A DNA stretch of 64,000 nt from DASRDU01 sp035560235 (lineage in GTDB: Bacteria; Acidobacteriota; Blastocatellia; RBC074). A program made the translations under genes and the position numbers. The stretch's first letter is position 1, and every line of letters starts with the position of its first letter. This document shows, piece by piece, positions 57,548 to 64,000 of this stretch. Location of the stretch: assembly GCA_035560235.1 (NCBI GenBank), contig DATMAG010000065.1, positions 105,443 to 169,442 on the forward strand. The letters run 5' to 3'. The notes beneath the pieces are model-generated. The model did no database searches and was not told the origin of the DNA. It worked only from the letters and a program-made list of their open reading frames with translations.

Positions 57548-57942
57548 GATTTCACCTCTTTCGCTTCTTTCATTCTTTGCAGGTAATCATCCCGATACCT
57601 GTAAGCACATTCAATGTCAGCCGCCTGCGTTGTCTTGTCGCCGCCGCAAAGCAGCAGAATCAGTTCAGTGCTGCTGCTCATAAAATACACGCGATACCCC
57701 GGCCCGTAATCAATCCGCAACTCTGACACACCGCCGCCGACTGATTTGACATCTCCCGGATTACCCGCTCGTAACCGCGTGAGACGAACATGTATTCTCG
57801 CTTCTGCCTCGTGATCATTCAAATTCTTCAGCCACTCCCTGAACGGAGCGCTCGTCGCGTGTGCGATAAAGTCGAATGTCCATGAGTCCGATTCAGTGCC
57901 AGTACAATCGGCCTTTAGCTGAACAGTTCCTGAAACACTCAC
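57544..57942 (-). CDS. RelE/HigB-type toxin with a frameshifted 5' end
   Basis: 132 residues from GTG 57942, which overlaps the vapC stop as GTGA. From PFREWLKNL onward it matches HigB-type ribosome-dependent RNases (ARIHVRLTRLRAGNPGDVKSVGGGVSELRIDYGPGYRVYF ... LLLCGGDKTTQAADIECA). The first 40 residues are not family-like. In the adjacent frame, ATG 57883 encodes MDIRLYRTRDERS, which does resemble a family N-terminus. A single-base indel near 57843-57853 would join the two. The toxin may therefore be inactive, or made with an unusual N-terminal extension. Confidence 0.75.
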   Translation of the reverse strand: MSVSGTVQLKADCTGTESDSWTFDFIAHATSAPFREWLKNLNDHEAEARIHVRLTRLRAGNPGDVKSVGGGVSELRIDYGPGYRVYFMSSSTELILLLCGGDKTTQAADIECAYRYRDDYLQRMKEAKEVKS

Positions 57943-58364
57943 ACCGACCAGTCTTCAACTTTCAGGTCGGGAACCCTGCTGAAATCCCGCAGGTTTCTCG
58001 ATAACAACGTGGCATTGTGCGCCAGCGTGATGGCGGCAATCTTCAGATCCATCGTGCCGATGCGGATGCGCTGTTTTTGCAATCGCCCGAATTCTTCAGC
58101 CGCACGCTCATCGAAATCAAGAACCTGAATTTTGCAGTAATGCTCCAGCGATTTTTTGAGCTTGCGATAGACTGCAACCTGATCCTTCACCGAACGTGCT
58201 TTTGCCAGGTAAGCCGTCCAGCCACGCATCTGTTCTTCAAAGGCGATGATCGTGGTGACTCTCTCTTCCGGCTTCAGGCTGGAAAAACGAAAATACAGGC
58301 GCTGTCCTTCGGGATTATCTTTTCTTTCCAGCAGACTGAAATGATCGGTATCAAAGATGTACAT
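57939..58364 (-). CDS. vapC: VapC-type PIN-domain toxin
   Basis: 141 residues. PIN ribonuclease acidic residues are seen in YIFDTDHFS (D5), IIAFEEQM (E about 43), MDLKIAAIT (D about 106) and a late LSRNLRDF. The family cleaves tRNA or rRNA when freed from its antitoxin. It begins 1 bp after the antitoxin stop and overlaps the next toxin gene by 4 bp. The active-site set looks intact. Confidence 0.85.
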   Translation of the reverse strand: MYIFDTDHFSLLERKDNPEGQRLYFRFSSLKPEERVTTIIAFEEQMRGWTAYLAKARSVKDQVAVYRKLKKSLEHYCKIQVLDFDERAAEEFGRLQKQRIRIGTMDLKIAAITLAHNATLLSRNLRDFSRVPDLKVEDWSV

Positions 58365-58365
58365 T

Positions 58366-58629
58366 TCAGCGTCTGCGCCCTTTCACCGTTTTTTTCTTTA
58401 CCGCCCTGTTTTTTTTCCGGGCAGCCTTCGGGCGCAGTGATTCACGGTACTTCCGGCCCAGTTCCATTGCCTTGTCATAATCCGGGTCATTGGCAAACGA
58501 GCCATACACTTCATCCAGCCAGTCCTTTCCGGATTCGCCGACCGTCTCAACCTGTTGCTTCATCCGCGCCACTTCCGCTTCCAGAGCGGAAAGGCGCGCT
58601 TCAATCAATGCGGATCTTGACATTGCCAT
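58366..58629 (-). CDS. vapB: VapB-type antitoxin (cognate of the PIN toxin)
   Basis: 87 residues. The N-terminus is a coiled helix (ALIEARLSALEAEVARMKQQV), the middle DWLDEVYGSFANDPDYDKAMELGRKYRESL is typical of antitoxins wrapping PIN toxins, and the tail is Lys/Arg-rich. No ribbon-helix-helix or AbrB motif is evident. AAAGGAAG supports the ATG. It starts 22 bp after aspS. Confidence 0.75.
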   Translation of the reverse strand: MAMSRSALIEARLSALEAEVARMKQQVETVGESGKDWLDEVYGSFANDPDYDKAMELGRKYRESLRPKAARKKNRAVKKKTVKGRRR

Positions 58630-58651
58630 AAACTACTTCCTTTCTTCCGGC

Positions 58652-60427
58652 TCAGGTCAGCGTCCTGATCCTGAGTTCATCAAGCTGCTGTTTGCTGACC
58701 TCGCCTGGACTGTCGGTCATCAGATCAGCGGCGCTTGAGACTTTCGGGAAGGCGATCACTTCGCGCAATGAACTGGCGCCCGCGAGCAGCATCACCGTGC
58801 GGTCGAGGCCGAGCGCGATGCCGCCGTGCGGAGGCGTGCCGTAACTGAGCGCGTCGAGGAAGAAGCCGAACTTTTCACGCGCCTCGGCTTCGCTCAGGCC
58901 GAGCGCCCTGAAGACCTTTGCCTGAATGTCGGCGCGATGAATTCTGATCGAGCCGCCGCCGAGTTCAGTGCCGTTGAAGACCAGGTCGTAGGCTTTGGCG
59001 CGCACTGCGCCGAGGTCGCCTTCGAGTTTGTCAATGTCCTCGTCAATCGGCGAAGTGAACGGATGATGCAGCGCGTACCAGCGCCTGTCGTCTTCGTGAT
59101 ACTCGAACATCGGAAAATCGGTCACCCAGAGCAGCTTGTTCTCGCTGCGATTGATCAGATTTTCGCGGCGCGCCACTTCAAGGCGCAGCGCGCCAAGCGA
59201 CGCAGCCACCACATCGCGCGTACCGCCGATCATCAGAATCGCGTCACCAGCGTTCGCCTTTGTCGCCTGCACAAGCGCATTGATGCCTTCAGCGCCGAGC
59301 GTTTTCGTCAGCGCGGATTTGTGCTCGCCTTCAGCGACCTGAATGTAAGCCATGCCGCCCGCGCCGTAACGCTTCGCGTGTTCGACGAGTTCGTCAAACT
59401 GCTTGCGCGAATATTTTGCGCCGCCGGGCACGACGATGGCCTTGACCTGACCGCCCCTGCTGACAGCATCAGCAAAGACCGTGAACGGGCTGCCTTCAAA
59501 GTTTGCCGTCAGGTCAATGAATTCAAGGCCGAAGCGCAGGTCGGGTTTGTCCGAGCCGTAACGCTCCATCGCTTCCTTGTAAGGCATCCGCAGAAACGGG
59601 CGCGCCGGTTCGGGAAAGCCTGCGACCCTGAAGTATTCGCAGATCAGCGGCTCGATGACATTGAAGACATCATCGGGCTGCACAAAGCTCATCTCGATGT
59701 CCACCTGCGTGAATTCAGGCTGACGGTCGGCGCGCAAATCCTCGTCGCGGAAGCAGCGCGCAATCTGAAAGTATCTTTCGTAACCCGCAATCATCAGCAG
59801 TTGCTTGAAAAGCTGCGGCGATTGCGGCAGCGCGAAGAATTTGCCCGGAAAGGTGCGCGACGGCACCAGATAATCGCGCGCGCCTTCGGGCGTTGATTTG
59901 GTCAGAATCGGCGTTTCGATTTCATAAAAGCCCTGGCTGTCCAGAAAGGTTCGCGTCACGAGCGCGAGCCGATGACGCAGCCTGAAATTCTGCTGCATCT
60001 CAGGACGGCGCAGATCAAGGTAACGATACTTCAGGCGCAGGTCTTCGCCCGCTTCGCAACGCTCGAGCTGAAACGGCAGCACCTGCGAATCATTGAGGAT
60101 TTTGACCGATTCAGCGACGACTTCGATTTCGCCGGTGGCCATGTTTTTATTGACCGTCGCGGCGTCGCGAGCCACGCATTTGCCGGTCACGGCCAGCACG
60201 TATTCGCTGCGGACGACTTCGGCCTTGTCGTGGGCTTCGGGAAATTTCGATTCGTCAAAGACGACCTGAGTGATGCCTTCGCGGTCGCGCAGGTGAACGA
60301 AGATCAGCGGCCCGTGATCGCGGCGGGCATTGACCCAGCCGAGCAGGGTCACGGTTTCGCCAACGTTGGCAAGACGCAGCTCGCCGCAATGATGTGTGCG
60401 TTTCGTTTGTCCCAAATGATCGAGCAT
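58652..60427 (-). CDS. aspS: Aspartyl-tRNA synthetase
   Basis: 591 residues, the length of bacterial-type AspRS with the GAD insertion. Landmarks: OB-fold WVNARRDHGPLIFVHLRD, class II motif 2 FRDEDLRADRQPEFTQVDIEMSF, and motif 3 GGIALGLDRTVMLLAG. It attaches aspartate to tRNA-Asp; whether it also charges tRNA-Asn cannot be read here. It starts 60 bp after hisS on the same strand. Confidence 0.97.
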   Translation of the reverse strand: MLDHLGQTKRTHHCGELRLANVGETVTLLGWVNARRDHGPLIFVHLRDREGITQVVFDESKFPEAHDKAEVVRSEYVLAVTGKCVARDAATVNKNMATGEIEVVAESVKILNDSQVLPFQLERCEAGEDLRLKYRYLDLRRPEMQQNFRLRHRLALVTRTFLDSQGFYEIETPILTKSTPEGARDYLVPSRTFPGKFFALPQSPQLFKQLLMIAGYERYFQIARCFRDEDLRADRQPEFTQVDIEMSFVQPDDVFNVIEPLICEYFRVAGFPEPARPFLRMPYKEAMERYGSDKPDLRFGLEFIDLTANFEGSPFTVFADAVSRGGQVKAIVVPGGAKYSRKQFDELVEHAKRYGAGGMAYIQVAEGEHKSALTKTLGAEGINALVQATKANAGDAILMIGGTRDVVAASLGALRLEVARRENLINRSENKLLWVTDFPMFEYHEDDRRWYALHHPFTSPIDEDIDKLEGDLGAVRAKAYDLVFNGTELGGGSIRIHRADIQAKVFRALGLSEAEAREKFGFFLDALSYGTPPHGGIALGLDRTVMLLAGASSLREVIAFPKVSSAADLMTDSPGEVSKQQLDELRIRTLT

Positions 60428-60487
60428 GAGCTTACTTCCACTTTCAGGTTGATTGGTTCCGGGGCAGGTTGATCAGGGTGATGCGCT

Positions 60488-61777
60488 TTATGCGGATTGC
60501 CCGGCCAGCTTTGCAACGATGTCAGCGAAGCCGAGCGATTCCTGTTCGCCGGTGGCCAGGTTCTTGAGCGCATATCTGCCGCTCGCCACTTCATCGTCAC
60601 CGATGATGAGCGCGTAACGGGCATTTGATTTGCCAGCCTGCGCCATCGCTTTTTTCATTTTGCGCTCTTCAAATTCCAGCGCGACAGCGAAACCGGCAGC
60701 GCGCAGATCCTTTGCGATTTTGAAAGCCCGGTCGCGGGCAGCTCCGCCAAGCCAGACAAGGTAAACGTCCGGTCTTTCAGCCGCGCGCGCTTTTTCAGCC
60801 TCGCTGTCAGGCAGCGACATCACCATCCGGTCAAGGCCGAAAGCGAAGCCGAAGCCTTTGGCAGGCGGGCCGCCGAGCGTTTCTGACAGGCCATCGTAAC
60901 GCCCGCCGCCGACAATCGTGTTCTGCGCGCCGAGGCTGCCGCCGATGATTTCAAACGCCGTGCGGGTGTAATAATCAAGCCCGCGCACCATTCGCGGATT
61001 GACGACATAAGGGATGCCGCGCGCGTCGAGATGCGCCTTGAACTGCTCGAAGTGCTGCTGCGAGGCTTCATCAAGATTGTCGGTAATCGTCGGCAGCGTG
61101 GCGATGATCTGCTGACAGCTTTCATTCTTGCAGTCAAAGATGCGCAGCACGTTCGTCGCAAAGCGGTGGTGACAATCGCCGCACAGTTTGTCGAGCTGCG
61201 GCTCTGCGGCTTCGCGCAGCTTTTCGAGATAAGCGGCGCGTGACTGCGGGTCGCCAACCGAATTGATGAGCAGCGTCGTGTCTGTGATGTTGAGCTGCCG
61301 CAGAAACCAGTCGAGCATCTCAATCACTTCGGCTTCGATGGCCGGGTCGTCGCTCGAACCCAGGACTTCAACGCCGATCTGATAAAACTGGCGGTAACGT
61401 CCGGCCTGCGGGCGTTCGCGGCGAAACATCGGGCCGATGTAATACAGCTTGACGACTTCGCCCGGAGCCAGATTCGCATACAGTTTGTGCTGAATGTAAG
61501 CGCGCACGACCGAAGCCGTGTTCTCAGGCCGCAGCGTCAGCGATTCGCCTTCGCTGTTCTGGCGGGCGCGGTCAATGAAGGTGTACATCTCCTTGTGCAC
61601 GATGTCGGTCGCTTCGCCGACGCCGCGCGCAAAGAGTTCGGTCTTTTCAAGGATCGGCGTGCGAATTTCGCTGAAGCCGTAACGGCGAAAGGCTTCGCGC
61701 GCGACGGCTTCGACGCGCTGCCAGACGGGCGTGTCTGACGGAAGAATGTCTCTGGTTCCTCTGACGGTCTGAATCAT
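60488..61777 (-). CDS. hisS: Histidyl-tRNA synthetase
   Basis: 429 residues. The N-terminus has VRGTRDILPSDT; motif 2 is LYYIGPMFRRERPQAGRYRQFYQIGVE; the histidine-specific signature is MVRGLDYYTRTAFEI; motif 3 is GFGFAFGLDRM; and an anticodon-binding domain ends the protein. It heads the run hisS-aspS-vapB-vapC-higB-higA-mutL. A TAGAAT hexamer at 61875-61880 on the minus strand may be its -10 box. Confidence 0.97.
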   Translation of the reverse strand: MIQTVRGTRDILPSDTPVWQRVEAVAREAFRRYGFSEIRTPILEKTELFARGVGEATDIVHKEMYTFIDRARQNSEGESLTLRPENTASVVRAYIQHKLYANLAPGEVVKLYYIGPMFRRERPQAGRYRQFYQIGVEVLGSSDDPAIEAEVIEMLDWFLRQLNITDTTLLINSVGDPQSRAAYLEKLREAAEPQLDKLCGDCHHRFATNVLRIFDCKNESCQQIIATLPTITDNLDEASQQHFEQFKAHLDARGIPYVVNPRMVRGLDYYTRTAFEIIGGSLGAQNTIVGGGRYDGLSETLGGPPAKGFGFAFGLDRMVMSLPDSEAEKARAAERPDVYLVWLGGAARDRAFKIAKDLRAAGFAVALEFEERKMKKAMAQAGKSNARYALIIGDDEVASGRYALKNLATGEQESLGFADIVAKLAGQSA

Positions 61778-61967
61778 AAAAACGGAGGCCGGATTTTCCT
61801 CAGTCCGGCGAACTCTGATTGCTGACTGGTGACAGCAGGAAATTGCCTTGCCCTGCTCATCGCGTTAAGCTGGCGATTCTAGCACACGTTCATCAGCAAA
61901 ATGGAAGAAGCAATGGCCTGGGCCGGATGAGCGGGAATGGCTCCCGCTCCCCAACCCGGTTTTCACT

Positions 61968-62489
61968 ATGCTCAGAACATATCTTGGCAAACATCCGCAG
62001 GTTGCGCCGGGATGCTTCATCGAAGCCTCAGCGCAGGTCATCGGTGATGTCGCCATCGGCGAGCATTCATCGGTCTGGTTCAATGCCGTCGTGCGCGGCG
62101 ACGTTAACCGCATCGTCATCGGCCATCACACCAACATTCAGGATTTGTGCGTTGTTCACGTCGCAAAGGATCTGCACGAAACGCACATCGGCAATTACGT
62201 CACGTTCGGTCACGGCTCAATCGTGCATGGCTGCACGATTGAGGATCACTGCCTGATCGGAATCGGCGCGAGGGTGATGGACGGCGCGGTGATCGGCGCT
62301 GAATCAATCGTCGCGGCTGGCGCGCTCGTGCCGCCGGGAATGAAAGTTCCTCCGCGCTCGCTCGTCATCGGCCTGCCTGCGAAAATCAAACGACAGGTCA
62401 CCGATGATGAAGTCGAGTTCATCAGTCAGCACTGGAAGAACTATCACGAACTGAAGGAGATTTATCTGAGCGATGTGCCGCAGTTGTGA
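61968..62489 (+). CDS. Gamma-class carbonic anhydrase family protein
   Basis: 173 residues of left-handed beta-helix hexapeptide repeats. The characteristic residues are in NAVVRGDVNRIVIGHHTNIQD and VTFGHGSIVHGC, with histidines at the metal-ligand positions. A C-terminal helix (VEFISQHWKNYHELKEIYL) closes the trimer fold. Members range from active carbonic anhydrases to acyltransferase-like proteins, so activity is uncertain. It is transcribed divergently from hisS. Confidence 0.88.
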   Translation: MLRTYLGKHPQVAPGCFIEASAQVIGDVAIGEHSSVWFNAVVRGDVNRIVIGHHTNIQDLCVVHVAKDLHETHIGNYVTFGHGSIVHGCTIEDHCLIGIGARVMDGAVIGAESIVAAGALVPPGMKVPPRSLVIGLPAKIKRQVTDDEVEFISQHWKNYHELKEIYLSDVPQL

Positions 62490-62497
62490 GGCGGCTG

Positions 62498-63241
62498 TCA
62501 TTCGCTGCGCACGAGGCGGGCCGGATCGAGCATTTGCAGCAGTGCGGCGGCGGCTGATTCCAGCGCGGCGGCGTCCTTTGATTCGAGCGTCAGCTTGACG
62601 CGATATTCGGGCGAGGCGAAATGCGGATAGGAACCAATCATCACCAGCGGGTGCTGATCGGCCAGTTCCCGCAACCGTCCGGCAAAATCAAATTCATCCT
62701 CGTGCGTGAAGATGGCGCGGGTGAAAAACGGTGTGGCGCGAAAGCGTTCACGAATGGCGGTGAACTTCTTTCTGAACAGTTCAGGCACGCCAGGCAGAAT
62801 GTAGACGTTCTCACAGGCCAGCGTCGGCCAGCGCAGGTCAGGCGCTTCAAGCAGCGTTGATCCTTCCGGCACATCAGCCATCCGCAGGTGCGATTCCTCA
62901 GCGCGTTCACCGAAATATTTTCTGATCCGGCTTTCCAGTTCAGGATGCCGCACGACCGGGCGATTGAAAGCCTGGGCGATGCCCTTGATGGTCACGTCAT
63001 CGTGCGTCGGGCCGACTCCGCCGGAAGTGAAGACGTAAGTGAAGCGCGCCGACAGTTCACGCGCGGCGACGGCGACTGTTTCAATTTCGTCAGGGATGGT
63101 CAGAATGCGGCGCAGCGCCACGCCCAGGTCGCGCAGTTCACCAATCAGAAAGCGGGCGTTCTGTTCCTCAGTCTTGCCGCTGAGGATTTCATCTCCAATC
63201 ACGAGAATGGCGGCAGTCGGCACGTTCATGGCCGTCATCAT
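62498..63241 (-). CDS. CinA-like molybdopterin-binding (MoaB/Mog) domain protein
   Basis: 247 residues. ILVIGDEILSGKTEEQNARFL and FTSGGVGPTHDDVTIKGIAQAF are the MoCF-binding signatures of the CinA N-terminus, followed by its KH-like linker. The C-terminal NMN-amidohydrolase domain of full-length CinA (about 400 residues) is absent. It may be the CinA-type ADP-ribose/NMN pathway pyrophosphatase or a moonlighting relative. Confidence 0.85.
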   Translation of the reverse strand: MMTAMNVPTAAILVIGDEILSGKTEEQNARFLIGELRDLGVALRRILTIPDEIETVAVAARELSARFTYVFTSGGVGPTHDDVTIKGIAQAFNRPVVRHPELESRIRKYFGERAEESHLRMADVPEGSTLLEAPDLRWPTLACENVYILPGVPELFRKKFTAIRERFRATPFFTRAIFTHEDEFDFAGRLRELADQHPLVMIGSYPHFASPEYRVKLTLESKDAAALESAAAALLQMLDPARLVRSE

Positions 63242-63270
63242 AGCGACTCGCCGCGCAGGCAGGCAACAGC

Positions 63271-63324
63271 AGAGCGGGTGAGCGGAAGACTGAATTTGCA
63301 GCTTCCGCTCACCCGCTCTTTTTT
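63271..63324. terminator. Strong hairpin with T-run on the plus strand
   Basis: An 18-bp perfect stem (63271-63288 with 63302-63319) encloses a 13-nt loop and is followed by T residues on the plus strand only. It lies 20-70 nt past the stop of the minus-strand TlpA-like gene. For that gene it is a hairpin without a T-run; the T-run would stop plus-strand transcription. Confidence 0.7.
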
Positions 63325-63342
63325 CTCTGACTCTGTCCTGGA

Positions 63343-63864
63343 TTACTTCAGCAGCTTGTCGAGTTCCTGGCTGACTTCGCCATAACCATCGGCCTGATCG
63401 GGGTCAAAGCCGACGTGTTTGTGCGCCACTTTGCCTTCGCGGTCAATGATGATCAGCGTCGGCAGGTTTGCCACCCCGAGCGCGCGAAAAGCCGTCTGAT
63501 CGGGATCGCGCAGCACCGGCAGCCTGAGGCCGTTCTTTGTGGCAAACGCTTTCAGTTCGTCATCCGTCGCGGCATTGCGCGCGCCGGGTTTGGCCGCATT
63601 GATGCTGACCCAGTAAATATCCACCTTGCGACCGGCGTAACGGTCAGCGAGCTTCTGCAGCGCGGGCAGCTCTTTCGCTGAAAGCGGAACCCAGGTTGCA
63701 CCAAAAGCCAGCACGACAACTCTGCCGCGTTTGTCTGAAAGATTGAAGCTGCCGCCATCTGCCGTGCGCAGCGTAATGGCCGGAGTCTGCGCCAGCGCGG
63801 TAATGGCAAACGCCAGAATGATTGTCAGGGCAACAGCGTGTCTGATTGTGTTTTTTCTGATCAT
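63343..63864 (-). CDS. TlpA/redoxin-fold exported protein lacking the CxxC active site
   Basis: 173 residues from ATG 63864, which directly precedes a signal peptide (HAVALTIILAFAITALAQ); an ATG 36 nt upstream is less likely. The thioredoxin fold is clear (RVVVLAFGATWVPLSAKELPALQKLADRYAG ... NLPTLIIIDREGKVAHKHVG). The usual WCPPC segment reads WVPLS, so both redox cysteines are missing. It cannot act as a normal disulfide reductase and may be a binding or structural derivative. The frame remains open upstream to the window edge. Confidence 0.8.
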   Translation of the reverse strand: MIRKNTIRHAVALTIILAFAITALAQTPAITLRTADGGSFNLSDKRGRVVVLAFGATWVPLSAKELPALQKLADRYAGRKVDIYWVSINAAKPGARNAATDDELKAFATKNGLRLPVLRDPDQTAFRALGVANLPTLIIIDREGKVAHKHVGFDPDQADGYGEVSQELDKLLK

Positions 63865-64000
63865 TGTTATAATGCCTCTCGCAGGGAGTATGATTGACAT
63901 TGCCTCAGATGCGAATTTTAAGCAACTGGTTGGTGACCTCAGAATTATTCCCGCGAGGCAGAGCGCAGCGCAAAGGCGAATCGGAAATGGCAGGTGCTGT

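Noticed and set aside
63910..64000. Plus-strand open frame at the right edge
   Set aside because: Only 30 codons, no ribosome-binding site, and it faces the 5' region of the TlpA-like gene; cannot be judged within the window.

Overview
The window is a moderately GC-rich bacterial chromosome segment with long intergenic leaders. It carries large secreted repeat proteins, an Oar-type carboxypeptidase-regulatory/TonB-dependent outer-membrane receptor, an OmpR-type winged helix fused to an AAA ATPase and TPRs, a PEP-CTERM protein, IPT/TIG proteins and many TPR proteins. Together with a diderm envelope (lgt, lspA, Wzt-type exporter ATPase) this suggests Acidobacteriota, probably class Blastocatellia. 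That placement is inference from gene content; there is no rRNA gene in the window.

Layout. (1) 1-12.3 kb: secreted and surface proteins. These are an SprB-repeat protein cut by the left edge, a gametolysin-like zinc metalloprotease, a 1,376-residue DUF11/prealbumin-like repeat protein and an Oar-like receptor. The first and third share a 5' leader, a signal region and an unnamed N-terminal module. (2) 12.3-20.6 kb: metabolism and mixed functions. A divergent IlvD/Edd dehydratase, an ABC ATPase-methyltransferase pair, an EF-hand protein, a transaldolase-like aldolase and a rhomboid-TPR protease. (3) 20.9-35.8 kb: a plus-strand accessory block. A lamin-tail/DUF11 protein, a zinc-ribbon protein, the winged-helix-AAA-TPR regulator, a giant IPT/TIG beta-barrel protein broken by two frameshifts, a DUF4214 protein, a CARDB-like protein and a DUF4126 membrane protein. 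Two clusters of exactly 11-bp direct repeats lie close to the regulator and its presumed targets. (4) 35.8-49 kb, minus strand: envelope and polysaccharide genes (PEP-CTERM/CHRD protein, Wzt-like ATPase, glycosyltransferase-methyltransferase fusion, nucleotide-sugar dehydrogenase), lipoprotein maturation (lgt, lspA), ileS and tlyA. (5) 49-52.2 kb: tRNA-Ala(GGC) with a PD-(D/E)XK endonuclease gene running into its 3' end, a GAF-GAF-SpoIIE phosphatase and a Bcp peroxiredoxin. (6) 52.5-55.1 kb: an HD-GYP/GAF/degenerate-GGDEF receptor. (7) 55.3-61.8 kb: a tightly packed minus-strand run hisS-aspS-vapB-vapC-higB-higA-mutL, in which two toxin-antitoxin modules sit between housekeeping genes. (8) 62-64 kb: gamma carbonic anhydrase, a CinA-like MoaB-domain protein and a TlpA-fold protein without its catalytic cysteines.

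The strongest candidates for something undescribed are: the 11-bp repeat regulon around the winged-helix-AAA-TPR regulator; the shared leader and module of the two surface proteins; the endonuclease-tRNA overlap; the toxin-antitoxin cassettes inside the tRNA-synthetase/mutL operon, where higB carries a frameshift relic; and a tandem coiled-coil paralogue pair in the ileS-lspA-lgt operon, one copy of which appears to start at CTG. No CRISPR array, insertion sequence or prophage was seen.
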